Assembly: GCA_964404765.1 (NCBI GenBank)
Contig: CAYOLL010000175.1
Span: 1-12,351, forward strand
Origin: CAYOLL01 sp964404765 [NCBI: uncultured Gemmatimonadota bacterium]
GTDB taxonomy: Bacteria > 4572-55
Reading direction: 5' to 3'
Length of the DNA stretch: 12,351 nucleotides
Positions 7,086 through 12,351 of this stretch are shown here, piece after piece (position 1 is the stretch's first letter; each line of letters begins with the position of its first letter). The notes beneath the pieces are model-generated. The model searched no databases and had not been told where the DNA came from. It saw nothing but the letters and a program-made list of their open reading frames with translations. The position numbers and the translations under genes were made by a program.

Positions 7086-7389
7086 TTAGCCTGAATAGTT
7101 CATCAGCCACGAAGTCACCAAGACACAAAGAAGTAACTGCTCAAAAAACGTGGGTAACCTTGCGAAGGCTTCACTACAAAGCTTGTAAAAGCGTACACTG
7201 AAACCTTCGTAAGGTTCGGTCTACCACCACTTTTTGAGCAATTACGCAAAGAATCACTAAGATGTTAAATTAAAATATGTTAGGACAGTTTTTAACGGCG
7301 AAGCAAACAAAAAATCAGCTTTTGAATAATCTTCGTGAAACTTAGTGTTTTTGTGCCTTTGTGGCAGGTCTTTGAAATTTTCAGGTTAA
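7086..7389. mobile_element. MITE-like element with TTAGCCTGAA / TTCAGGTTAA ends, itself carrying an insert
   Basis: The ends TTAGCCTGAA (7086-7095) and TTCAGGTTAA (7380-7389) match the element at 4867-5028 with one mismatch. Just inside are CCACGAAGTCACCAAGACACAAAG on the left and TTCGTGAAACTTAGTGTTTTTGTGCCTTTGTGG on the right, an imperfect inverted pair. The unit fills nearly all of the 351-bp gap between transketolase and the DUF1703-type gene. It is interrupted by the palindromic element at 7133-7245. No transposase frame is visible. Confidence 0.7.
7133..7245. mobile_element. 113-bp palindromic MITE-like insert with CAAAGAA flanks
   Basis: The outer ends GTAACTGCTCAAAAA (from 7133) and TTTTTGAGCAATTAC (to 7245) pair with one mismatch. 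Pairing continues inward through CCTTGCGAAGGCTTCA on the left and TGAAACCTTCGTAAGG on the right, leaving a loop of about 25 bases. CAAAGAA stands immediately left (7126-7132) and, after one extra base, right (7247-7253), consistent with a 7-bp target duplication. It lies within the 7086-7389 element. Confidence 0.7.
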
Positions 7390-7412
7390 TTCAAGGGATT
7401 GAAAAAAAAAAT

Positions 7413-9002
7413 TTAATTGTTAGATGCTTTGGAATCCAGTGTCGTATCGGCTTCTACAAGCCAGCGCCCGATATTGCGCTCGGCGGCATTAAACTCAACC
7501 CCGACCAGCACGCAGCTTTTGCCGGTTTGGCGATACTTTTGGGCATATTGTTTGTCTTTGATTTGCTGCAAGGCGCTTTCGGCATTGTCGTAAAGTTTAA
7601 ACTCAAAAATATAGACACGGCTGTCGGTGACGACCACCGCGTCGGCTCGGCCTTTGTTAGTTTTGACTTCGGCCTGAATGCGCAAGCCCAACATGCGAAA
7701 AATCAGGTAGAAAACGGTTTGATAATATTTCTCGTGCTTGATGTGCAAGTCATAGTCAATATCCGCAAAAAAGGTTTGCAAATTTTCAAAAAAACCGTCC
7801 AAATCACCGGCGTTTAAAGCTTCGATTAACGAAACGATGTAGCCGGCAGACAGCTCGCGGCGGATGCTGCCTGCGCTGTCCATCAGATATTCAAGAAAGG
7901 CTTGCTCCACTTCATAATTGGGATAACCCAACAGGTAAAGCAAGTTCTGCGCATCATAATGCTTGATAGTGACATAGCCGGTCTGATAAAGCAGTGATTC
8001 GACCCGCAAATCGTCGACTTCATACGCGCCAAAGGCAATAGCGGGAACACGCAATGTGGCTATGGATTGAATGTCGTAGTTTTTTTGCTGAATCAGTTTG
8101 ATGAGAAAAGCCGGCGTGCCGGTTTCAAACCAGTAGTTCTGGAAAATATTTTTGTTAAACAACATAAGCGTGGAAAACGGGTTGTAGACCAGGGCATCCG
8201 CCGGTGAGAACCGATAGCCGTTGTACCAACGCTTGATTTTCTGAACAATCGCCTCGCGTGGTTTGTTTTGCTTAACGACCAACTGATCCAAATACACGCT
8301 AAAATCACTCTCCAATTCGGTTTGGGTGTAACCCAGCATGGTTGCGTAATTCTCGTCCATTGTAATATCGTTTAGATGATTCAGACCGGAGAACACCGAC
8401 ACTTTGGAAAATTTGGATACACCGGTCAGCAGCACAAAACGAATAAACGGGTAGGCGTCTTTGATGACGGTATAGAATGTCTTCAGCGTCTCGCGATTGG
8501 CCTTGGCCAATTCGAGATTTTCGATGCAGTCCAAAATCGGTTTGTCATATTCGTCAATCAGAATAACGACCCGACCTTTTTTGGAAAGCGCGGCGATCAA
8601 GTCGCCAAAATACAGGTAATAGGGCAGATTATCGGCGACTTCAACGTCATGAGCAGCAGCCATTTGTCTGAGATGATGGTTGAGATATTCGGGCAAGGTG
8701 TCGTTGTTTTTGTAAGCAACTCCGCTAAAACTAAGGTGAATGATCGGATATACTTTCCAATCATAATCGCTGCTCTCGATCCACAAGCCTTTAAACAACT
8801 CCTTCTTGCCTTCGAAAATCGCTTTTAATGTCGAGATGAGCAGCGATTTGCCAAAGCGACGCGGGCGCGATAAAAAGTAAACACTGCCGGTTCGGATTAA
8901 ATCATGGATTTGCCGGGTTTTGTCGACATACAGGCAGCCATCGTTGATCAGCTTTTCAAATGTCTGGATACCGATCGATAATGTTTGAAGTTTTTGATCC
9001 AT
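7413..9002 (-). CDS. AAA-ATPase-like and PD-(D/E)XK nuclease-like protein (DUF1703 type)
   Basis: With the start chosen here the protein has 529 residues. It belongs to the large DUF1703-type group that joins an AAA-like domain to a C-terminal PD-(D/E)XK-type domain; the biological role is unknown. The N-terminus IGIQTFEKLI...YVDKT is typical of the group. A Walker A-like RPRRFGKS lies at 46-53 and Walker B VVILIDEYDKP at 145-155. Near the C-terminus GRADAVV and YIFEFKL supply Asp454, Glu467 and Lys469 of a nuclease-like site. The longer frame reaches a TTG at 9098, but ATG at 9002 has GGAG six bases upstream and leaves out a low-complexity N-terminus. The gene stands alone, with no partner toxin, methylase or transposase. 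Such genes are often multi-copy and laterally spread, and here a MITE-like repeat lies directly downstream. Confidence 0.88.
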   Translation of the reverse strand: MDQKLQTLSIGIQTFEKLINDGCLYVDKTRQIHDLIRTGSVYFLSRPRRFGKSLLISTLKAIFEGKKELFKGLWIESSDYDWKVYPIIHLSFSGVAYKNNDTLPEYLNHHLRQMAAAHDVEVADNLPYYLYFGDLIAALSKKGRVVILIDEYDKPILDCIENLELAKANRETLKTFYTVIKDAYPFIRFVLLTGVSKFSKVSVFSGLNHLNDITMDENYATMLGYTQTELESDFSVYLDQLVVKQNKPREAIVQKIKRWYNGYRFSPADALVYNPFSTLMLFNKNIFQNYWFETGTPAFLIKLIQQKNYDIQSIATLRVPAIAFGAYEVDDLRVESLLYQTGYVTIKHYDAQNLLYLLGYPNYEVEQAFLEYLMDSAGSIRRELSAGYIVSLIEALNAGDLDGFFENLQTFFADIDYDLHIKHEKYYQTVFYLIFRMLGLRIQAEVKTNKGRADAVVVTDSRVYIFEFKLYDNAESALQQIKDKQYAQKYRQTGKSCVLVGVEFNAAERNIGRWLVEADTTLDSKASNN

Positions 9003-9008
9003 GCTTAA

Positions 9009-9012
9009 CTCC
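9009..9012 (-). promoter_or_regulatory. Ribosome-binding site deciding the start of the DUF1703-type gene
   Basis: GGAG on the minus strand lies six bases before the ATG at 9000-9002. Just upstream is a 10-bp tandem repeat (CCATAAATTC on the plus strand, 9011-9030), which the longer TTG-started frame would translate as repeated EFM residues. This argues against the longer frame. Confidence 0.65.
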
Positions 9013-9048
9013 ATAAATTCCATAAATTCCACAAAATCAGCACCTGAC

Positions 9049-9092
9049 GCCAAAAGACCTGCCCGAACACGCGGCTCAGGCAGGTCTTTGGC
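9049..9092 (-). terminator. Probable intrinsic terminator after glutamate dehydrogenase
   Basis: Arms 9053-9063 and 9079-9089 pair perfectly over 11 bp (AAAGACCTGCC type) around a 15-base loop. After one unpaired base another 3 bp pair (9049-9051 with 9090-9092). On the minus strand the 3' arm ends in TCTTTTGG, a short T-run. It starts about 30 bases after the glutamate dehydrogenase stop and precedes the ribosome site of the next gene, the expected position for a terminator. The T-run is weak, so efficiency is uncertain. Confidence 0.6.
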
Positions 9093-9122
9093 TATCAAAA
9101 CATTGATTTTGAAATTCCCGGT

Positions 9123-10409
9123 TTAGACCCAACCGCGTTCGCGGCAAGCCTGGGCCACACGACTGATGGCGATGACATAAGCTGCATCGCGCATGTACAG
9201 CTTGCGCTTCTTGGCCAATTCCAGCACGGATTGGAAGGCCGATGTCATCTTTTGATCCAGCTTGGTCAGCACTTCGTCTTTTTCCCAATAGAAATTCATA
9301 TTGCATTGCACTTGCTCAAAATAGCTGCAGGTCACGCCACCGGCATTGGCCAAAAAGTCCGGCACGACAAAAATGCCACGTTCCTCAATAATCTTATCCG
9401 CGGCCGGGGTGGTCGGACCGTTGGCGCCTTCGGCAATCAGCCGGACGCGCTTGCTCATCTTGCCGGCGTTATCGCCGGTCACCTGATTTTCCATGGCCGC
9501 CGGAATCAGAATATCGGCTTCCTGTTCGATCCAGGCGCCGCCGGGCAACACTTCATAGCCCAGATCGCGGGCCTTGGCCTTGTCGATGCCGCCAAACATG
9601 TTGGTAATGCCTTGCAGTTCCTTCAGATTAATGCCGTCTTTTTTCTTAAAGGTATAGGAGGTTTGATCTTCCTGATCCCATGAAGAGACGCAAACGGTTG
9701 TGCCGCCGAGTTGCGCGAGTTTTTCGACCGAATATTGGGCCACATTGCCAAAACCCTGCACCGCGGCGACGGTGTTTTTCGGGTCAATGCCCATGTCCTT
9801 CAGCGCTTCGCGGACAGTGAAAATCACGCCGTAACCCGTAGCTTCCGTGCGGCCAAGCGAGCCGCCCATGCCGACCGGCTTGCCCGTAATCATGCCCGGA
9901 TACTTGCCGCCGGTAATCACTTCGTATTCGTCCAGCATCCACAGCATGTGCTGGGCATTAGTCATCACGTCCGGAGCGGGCACGTCTTGCAGCGGGCCGA
10001 CATTGCGGGCCATCTGACGCATCCAGCCGCGGCATATTTGTTCTTGCTCACGCTGGCTTAAATGGTGCGGATCGCAAATAACGCCGCCTTTGCCGCCGCC
10101 CAGCGGAATATCTACAACGGAGCATTTCCAAGTCATCCAGGTCGCCAGCGCCCGGACGGTATCGACCGTTTCCTGCGGATGGAAGCGGATGCCACCCTTG
10201 CACGGCCCGCGCGAATCGTTGTGCTGTACGCGAAAGCCGCGAAAAACCTGAACCGAGCCATTATCCATCCGCACCGGAATAGCGAAATGGAACTCGCGGA
10301 TCGGAAAACGCAGCAGATCGCGGCTGGCGGCATCCAGATTCAGAATATTGGCCACGTGATCAAACTGCTGTTGGGCCATCTCAAAGGGATTAAACGATTT
10401 TGAACTCAT
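9123..10409 (-). CDS. gdhA: Glutamate dehydrogenase (Glu/Leu/Phe/Val dehydrogenase family)
   Basis: The enzyme interconverts glutamate with 2-oxoglutarate and ammonia using NAD(P), linking nitrogen and central carbon metabolism in the cytoplasm. The 428-residue length fits the class of about 420 residues that forms hexamers. Substrate and catalytic residues are in place: Lys71 in GPCKGGIRFHP, Lys95 in TWK, catalytic Lys107 in PLGGGKGG, and Asp147 in PAPDVMT, with the same spacings as characterised enzymes. The dinucleotide fold begins with AAVQGFGNVAQ at about 215-225. Coenzyme choice (NAD or NADP) cannot be read safely from the following VSSWDQEDQ segment. The C-terminus IAISRVAQACRERGWV is typical. 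The ATG has GAGGTG upstream. A hairpin terminator follows the stop. It appears monocistronic. Confidence 0.97.
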   Translation of the reverse strand: MSSKSFNPFEMAQQQFDHVANILNLDAASRDLLRFPIREFHFAIPVRMDNGSVQVFRGFRVQHNDSRGPCKGGIRFHPQETVDTVRALATWMTWKCSVVDIPLGGGKGGVICDPHHLSQREQEQICRGWMRQMARNVGPLQDVPAPDVMTNAQHMLWMLDEYEVITGGKYPGMITGKPVGMGGSLGRTEATGYGVIFTVREALKDMGIDPKNTVAAVQGFGNVAQYSVEKLAQLGGTTVCVSSWDQEDQTSYTFKKKDGINLKELQGITNMFGGIDKAKARDLGYEVLPGGAWIEQEADILIPAAMENQVTGDNAGKMSKRVRLIAEGANGPTTPAADKIIEERGIFVVPDFLANAGGVTCSYFEQVQCNMNFYWEKDEVLTKLDQKMTSAFQSVLELAKKRKLYMRDAAYVIAISRVAQACRERGWV

Positions 10410-10480
10410 GTGTCACCTCTTTCATAAAAAGGCATTAGGTTGATAGGAATTAGGCAGAGCAAAAAACTGTTTTGTAAGAT

Positions 10481-10514
10481 GCGGTACGGGCCATTTGGCC
10501 GATTGCGCTACCGC
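10481..10514. repeat. REP-like hairpin upstream of glutamate dehydrogenase
   Basis: GCGGTA (10481-10486) pairs with TACCGC (10509-10514), and GGCC-ATTT-GGCC lies inside. On the minus strand the segment reads GTAGCGCAATCGGCCAAAT, resembling the GTAGYGCRAT start of the 3601 and 4108 repeats, so it may be a diverged third copy. It falls in the presumed leader of glutamate dehydrogenase. Confidence 0.45.
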
Positions 10515-10563
10515 TGTCCGGCGTTCAAATTCGACGTTTGACTCAATAGCCGCATCACGCCCT

Positions 10564-10592
10564 AATTTCCCATATTTGCGCTAATTTGTCAA
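10564..10592 (-). promoter_or_regulatory. Weak candidate promoter for glutamate dehydrogenase
   Basis: On the minus strand a perfect TTGACA (10587-10592) is followed, after 17 bases, by GAAATT, a poor -10. It would give a leader of about 150 bases containing the hairpin at 10481-10514. The rest of the 332-bp gap between glutamate dehydrogenase and the membrane protease-like gene holds only AT-rich sequence and the repeat at 10711-10746. Confidence 0.25.
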
Positions 10593-10710
10593 GCGTTTTG
10601 GAATAAGACGAAAGAAAAAACAGAAGGCGGGTTATATTTTTGAGTCATGAATGTTTGCAACCGTGCTTCTCCGGCGCTTTCACAGATGAAAATTACGACA
10701 GTTTATCTGC

Positions 10711-10746
10711 GGCAATCCGCCAAATCCGCGTCATCAGCGTTCTATT
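10711..10746 (-). repeat. Copy of the AATAGAACGC dispersed repeat
   Basis: Read on the minus strand from 10746 this is AATAGAACGCTGATGACGCG and onward to GGCGGATT. It differs at two of the first 33 positions from the copy starting at 4785. It abuts the membrane protein gene so closely that the gene's TAG stop (10742-10744) lies within the repeat's first bases. Confidence 0.7.
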
Positions 10747-11452
10747 TTGAAGAAGTGATTCTGACGGGTAGCGTGGCCGCAACGTCACCCAGCCAATCAA
10801 ACAGGTGATAAAAACCGCTTAGCGTAAAGCGCCAGGCGCCGGCATAACGCTGATCTACTAATGCCAGAACCAGACCGATAAAAAAAACATTGCCCAACAC
10901 AATATAAATAGTCGAGGCAACCAACCCGGCGCGCTTTAAATCCGGCTGGTAAGGGCGGAATTGCGTTAAGAAAATTGCCAAATGGTAGGCGGTTGTAAAG
11001 CCTATAACACCAAAGAGATAGCCAATATAGTTTTCTTTAAAAAAAGGGATTAAGAATGCGGGAATGGTCGTAAAAATAGGCAAAAAATACGGCGACAACG
11101 CGATGAAAACCATGCTAACAGAGCTTTTGCTTTCGCAGATGATTTGACTGGCGTGGCCGCGCTTTACGACGAATTCCACCAGGCGCGAGAATGATAAGAC
11201 ACACGCTACGGAGTGGGTGAGTTCGTGGGTAAAAATGCCCATCCAGTTTTTCCAAAAGTCGTAGAAATAAAACCAGACGACTAAGAATATCCCGCCGCCT
11301 ATCAAAAATGTAGTGACATCGCGGGTAAAGCCCCGCCGATACAACGAAAAAAGGACTTCCGCCACGGCGAAGCTGTAGGTTGCCGTCAAGATAAGGCAGG
11401 TCAATAGGATAAGGATTCGTAATGCTTTCACGGTGCTTACCGGTATCCGCAA
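10742..11452 (-). CDS. Predicted integral membrane protein with a HELTH zinc-metalloprotease motif
   Basis: The 236-residue protein has about five or six hydrophobic stretches (near 11-31, 48-66, 112-135, 140-165 and 178-205). The HExxH motif His76-Glu77-Leu-Thr-His80 sits in WMGIFTHELTHSVACVLSF, at the end of a hydrophobic segment. A zinc-binding HExxH in or near a membrane helix recalls M50-type (site-2 protease-like) peptidases, which cut membrane proteins. I do not see a clear NPDG-type second motif, so the family is unproven and it could be an M50-like protein of unknown activity. The start is uncertain: TTG at 11452 has no good ribosome site, and GTG seven codons in (11431) is an alternative. 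There is no neighbouring anti-sigma or substrate gene. The stop overlaps a dispersed repeat. Confidence 0.75.
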   Translation of the reverse strand: MRIPVSTVKALRILILLTCLILTATYSFAVAEVLFSLYRRGFTRDVTTFLIGGGIFLVVWFYFYDFWKNWMGIFTHELTHSVACVLSFSRLVEFVVKRGHASQIICESKSSVSMVFIALSPYFLPIFTTIPAFLIPFFKENYIGYLFGVIGFTTAYHLAIFLTQFRPYQPDLKRAGLVASTIYIVLGNVFFIGLVLALVDQRYAGAWRFTLSGFYHLFDWLGDVAATLPVRITSSK

Positions 11453-11506
11453 TTGTTTGTCTAAAAAACGTATTCTGCATGTTCTACACGTCTAATTATA
11501 TGCACT

Positions 11507-11861
11507 AAAGGTTATTTTTGGTAGGAAAAACTTCATCTCTGCACTGTAAGTTTTTGACAGATTAATTGAAGCGGGTTCATACTTGTACTTTCCAATTTTC
11601 AATGACGAATTAGACTTTGTAAACATTCCAAACATTCCATTCACAACAGGACTTGGAAGGTTAGCGTACAAACCTCGTTCCCAAATTTTATTTAGGAACG
11701 CAATTGCTGGCGAAACTCTGTTTCGCATCTTGTTAATATAATTGAAGATAGACGGAAACACAGTTTCCGGGTTTCCGGGGCAATTGCGTTCCCAATCAGA
11801 GATTGGGAACGCAATCTGTCGCTCGAAATCAAGTTTGACAGACATTGCTAAAATAACCTTT
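11507..11861. repeat. Region bounded by a 12-bp perfect inverted repeat
   Basis: AAAGGTTATTTT at 11507-11518 and its exact complement AAAATAACCTTT at 11850-11861 enclose 331 bases that contain the inverted hairpin pair at 11676-11815 and no convincing gene. A frame of 117 codons across it on the minus strand runs through the hairpins and looks spurious. No clear target duplication flanks the inverted repeat. It may be a decayed mobile segment or the junk end of the pentapeptide gene locus. The wider gap 11453-11879 holds nothing else I can identify. Confidence 0.45.
11676..11815. repeat. Inverted pair of composite REP-like double hairpins
   Basis: Copy one (plus, 11676-11726): a 10-bp hairpin CGTTCCCAAA / TTTAGGAACG, then CAATTGCTG, then GCGAAAC-TCT-GTTTCGC. 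Copy two (minus, 11815 down to 11753): perfect 15-bp arms (11783-11797 with 11801-11815) around AGA, then CAATTGCC and further G/C-rich bases, then CGGAAAC with GTTTCCG (11753-11759 and 11763-11769) around ACA. Both copies have the same order, hairpin, CAATTGC, second hairpin, and face each other across a spacer of about 26 bases. This is the arrangement of a BIME-like unit. Confidence 0.75.
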
Positions 11862-11879
11862 CACGTCCTGTTCACAAGG

Positions 11880-12351
11880 TCAATTTCGACTTTTGATTGC
11901 TGGAAAATCAAGAGTCAGGTTTGTAGTCAAACAGGCACCAGTAAAATCTGTACTATCAACTTTTACGTTGTCTAGTACTGTTAGGCATAAGTTCGTGTGA
12001 ACTTTTCCCTGTTCCGTCATGCCGGAGGCATCTTCCGGCAAGTTGGCGTCTCTCTTAGTTTGCCGGAGGATTCTTCCTGAATGACCGGCCGCGTCAAAGT
12101 TTACACGAACTTGCGCCGTGCAGCACTAGATTTGCCCCGAATAGCTTTGAACGGCTTAAAGAAACACCTAATAAATCTGATGCGCCAAAATTAACCCCGC
12201 TTAAATCAGTGCCACTCAAATCAGCACATCTTAAATCAAATCGACTAAGATCAATATTTTTTGCGTAAATCTTTCCACCCGTTATATCATCTAATGTTGA
12301 GTCCGCTCTAAAAAGGTTACCGCTGTCCACTTGTCCATGGTGAACGGTAGG
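11880..12351 (-). pseudogene. Pentapeptide-repeat protein gene, interrupted by a MITE-like element and partial at the window edge
   Basis: From the window edge downward the frame encodes pentapeptide repeats (A-D/N-L-x-x register): NIDLSRFDLRCADLSGTDL, SGVNFGASDLLGVSLSRSK and LFGANL. At the CTAG at 12126-12129 it enters inserted DNA, picks up about ten foreign residues and stops at 12094. If the 154 bases 11972-12125 are removed, the frame continues as GANLDNVKVDSTDFTGACLT to a TGA at 11880. The restored part keeps the five-residue spacing of L, V, F and L. Pentapeptide proteins form right-handed beta helices; some mimic DNA and protect gyrase, but most are uncharacterised. The frame is open to the window edge. 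A GTG at 12330 is possible as a start but has no ribosome site, so the 5' end probably lies outside. The restored visible part is 105 residues. Confidence 0.8.
11975..12126. mobile_element. About 152-bp MITE-like element inserted at CTAG in the pentapeptide gene
   Basis: The ends form imperfect inverted repeats of about 35 bp (11971-12005 with 12096-12130; 28 of 35 positions match, including 16 of the 17 innermost). The outermost bases are CTAG on both sides. This fits either a TA duplication within CTAG, as in IS630/Tc1-type insertion, or a 4-bp CTAG duplication, as in some IS5-type insertion. The interior holds the hairpin TGCCGGA / TCCGGCA (12020-12026, 12034-12040) and a second direct copy of a 17-base word (12020-12036 and 12061-12077, 15 matches). 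It has no room for a transposase, so it would need help from an element elsewhere. Confidence 0.8.

Noticed and set aside
7382-7412. T-run after the DUF1703-type gene as an intrinsic terminator
   Set aside because: The minus strand has a long T-run shortly after the stop, but no stable hairpin precedes it.
7413-9098. 561-residue form of the DUF1703-type protein starting at TTG
   Set aside because: The extra 32 residues cross the terminator hairpin and a short tandem repeat. The internal ATG at 9002 has a clear GGAG site.
11115-11480. 121-codon frame starting MQNTFFRQ overlapping the membrane protein gene
   Set aside because: It is a different frame of the same strand as the membrane protein, rich in Arg and without hydrophobic helices or a family match. 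The other frame has the coherent HELTH membrane protein.
11492-11845. 117-codon frame on the minus strand beginning MSVKLDFERQIAFP
   Set aside because: About half of it is a translation of the two inverted hairpin units (WERNCPGN, IWERG). It lacks a good ribosome site and the rest resembles no family I know. I treat it as spurious.
12094-12330. Intact 78-residue pentapeptide protein starting at GTG
   Set aside because: Its last ten residues come from the inserted element, and its frame is open to the window edge without a ribosome site at GTG. It is better described as part of a broken, partial gene.

Overview
The window is a chromosomal stretch of moderate GC content from a bacterium I cannot place with confidence. 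The gene set (ScpA, CheB with its own receiver, a PilZ protein, transketolase, a hexameric-type glutamate dehydrogenase, a MEMO family protein, a DUF1703-type ATPase/nuclease) together with many small palindromic repeats between genes would suit a free-living, probably motile, environmental bacterium of a Desulfobacterota or KSB1/Calditrichota-like type. No rRNA, tRNA, CRISPR array, complete IS or phage gene is visible.

Layout. 1-136 is the end of a dispersed repeat. 137-2042 (minus) is a two-gene unit, cheB followed 19 nt later by a MEMO-family gene. scpA (2211-3017) and a PilZ gene (3184-3555) run on the plus strand. From there everything is on the minus strand: a pterin carbinolamine dehydratase (3786-4091), a DUF5662-like protein (4218-4778), transketolase (5058-7061), an AAA-like/PD-(D/E)XK protein (7413-9002), glutamate dehydrogenase (9123-10409), a membrane protein with a HELTH zinc-protease motif (10742-11452), and a pentapeptide-repeat gene broken by a small inserted element (11880-12351, running off the window). 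The genes are mostly single housekeeping units and do not form one pathway.

The most informative part is between the genes. Nearly every gap over 100 bp holds palindromic or MITE-like DNA. At least four families can be told apart by eye: (i) elements ending TTAACCTGAA...TTCAGGTTAA at 4867-5028 and 7086-7389, with a likely fragment at 1-66; (ii) a repeat starting AATAGAACGC at 4785 (plus) and 10746 (minus); (iii) REP-like hairpins starting TGTAGYGCGA at 3601, 4108 and perhaps 10481; (iv) a composite double hairpin, present as an inverted pair at 11676-11815. Two cases of nesting are visible. A 113-bp palindromic element flanked by CAAAGAA sits inside one family (i) copy, and another family (i) copy sits inside a family (ii) copy.

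The best single observation is at 11971-12130. A roughly 152-bp element with about 35-bp imperfect inverted ends, bounded on both sides by CTAG, lies inside the pentapeptide-repeat gene. Removing it together with one target copy restores the reading frame and the five-residue periodicity across the junction. This is strong internal evidence for a real insertion event.
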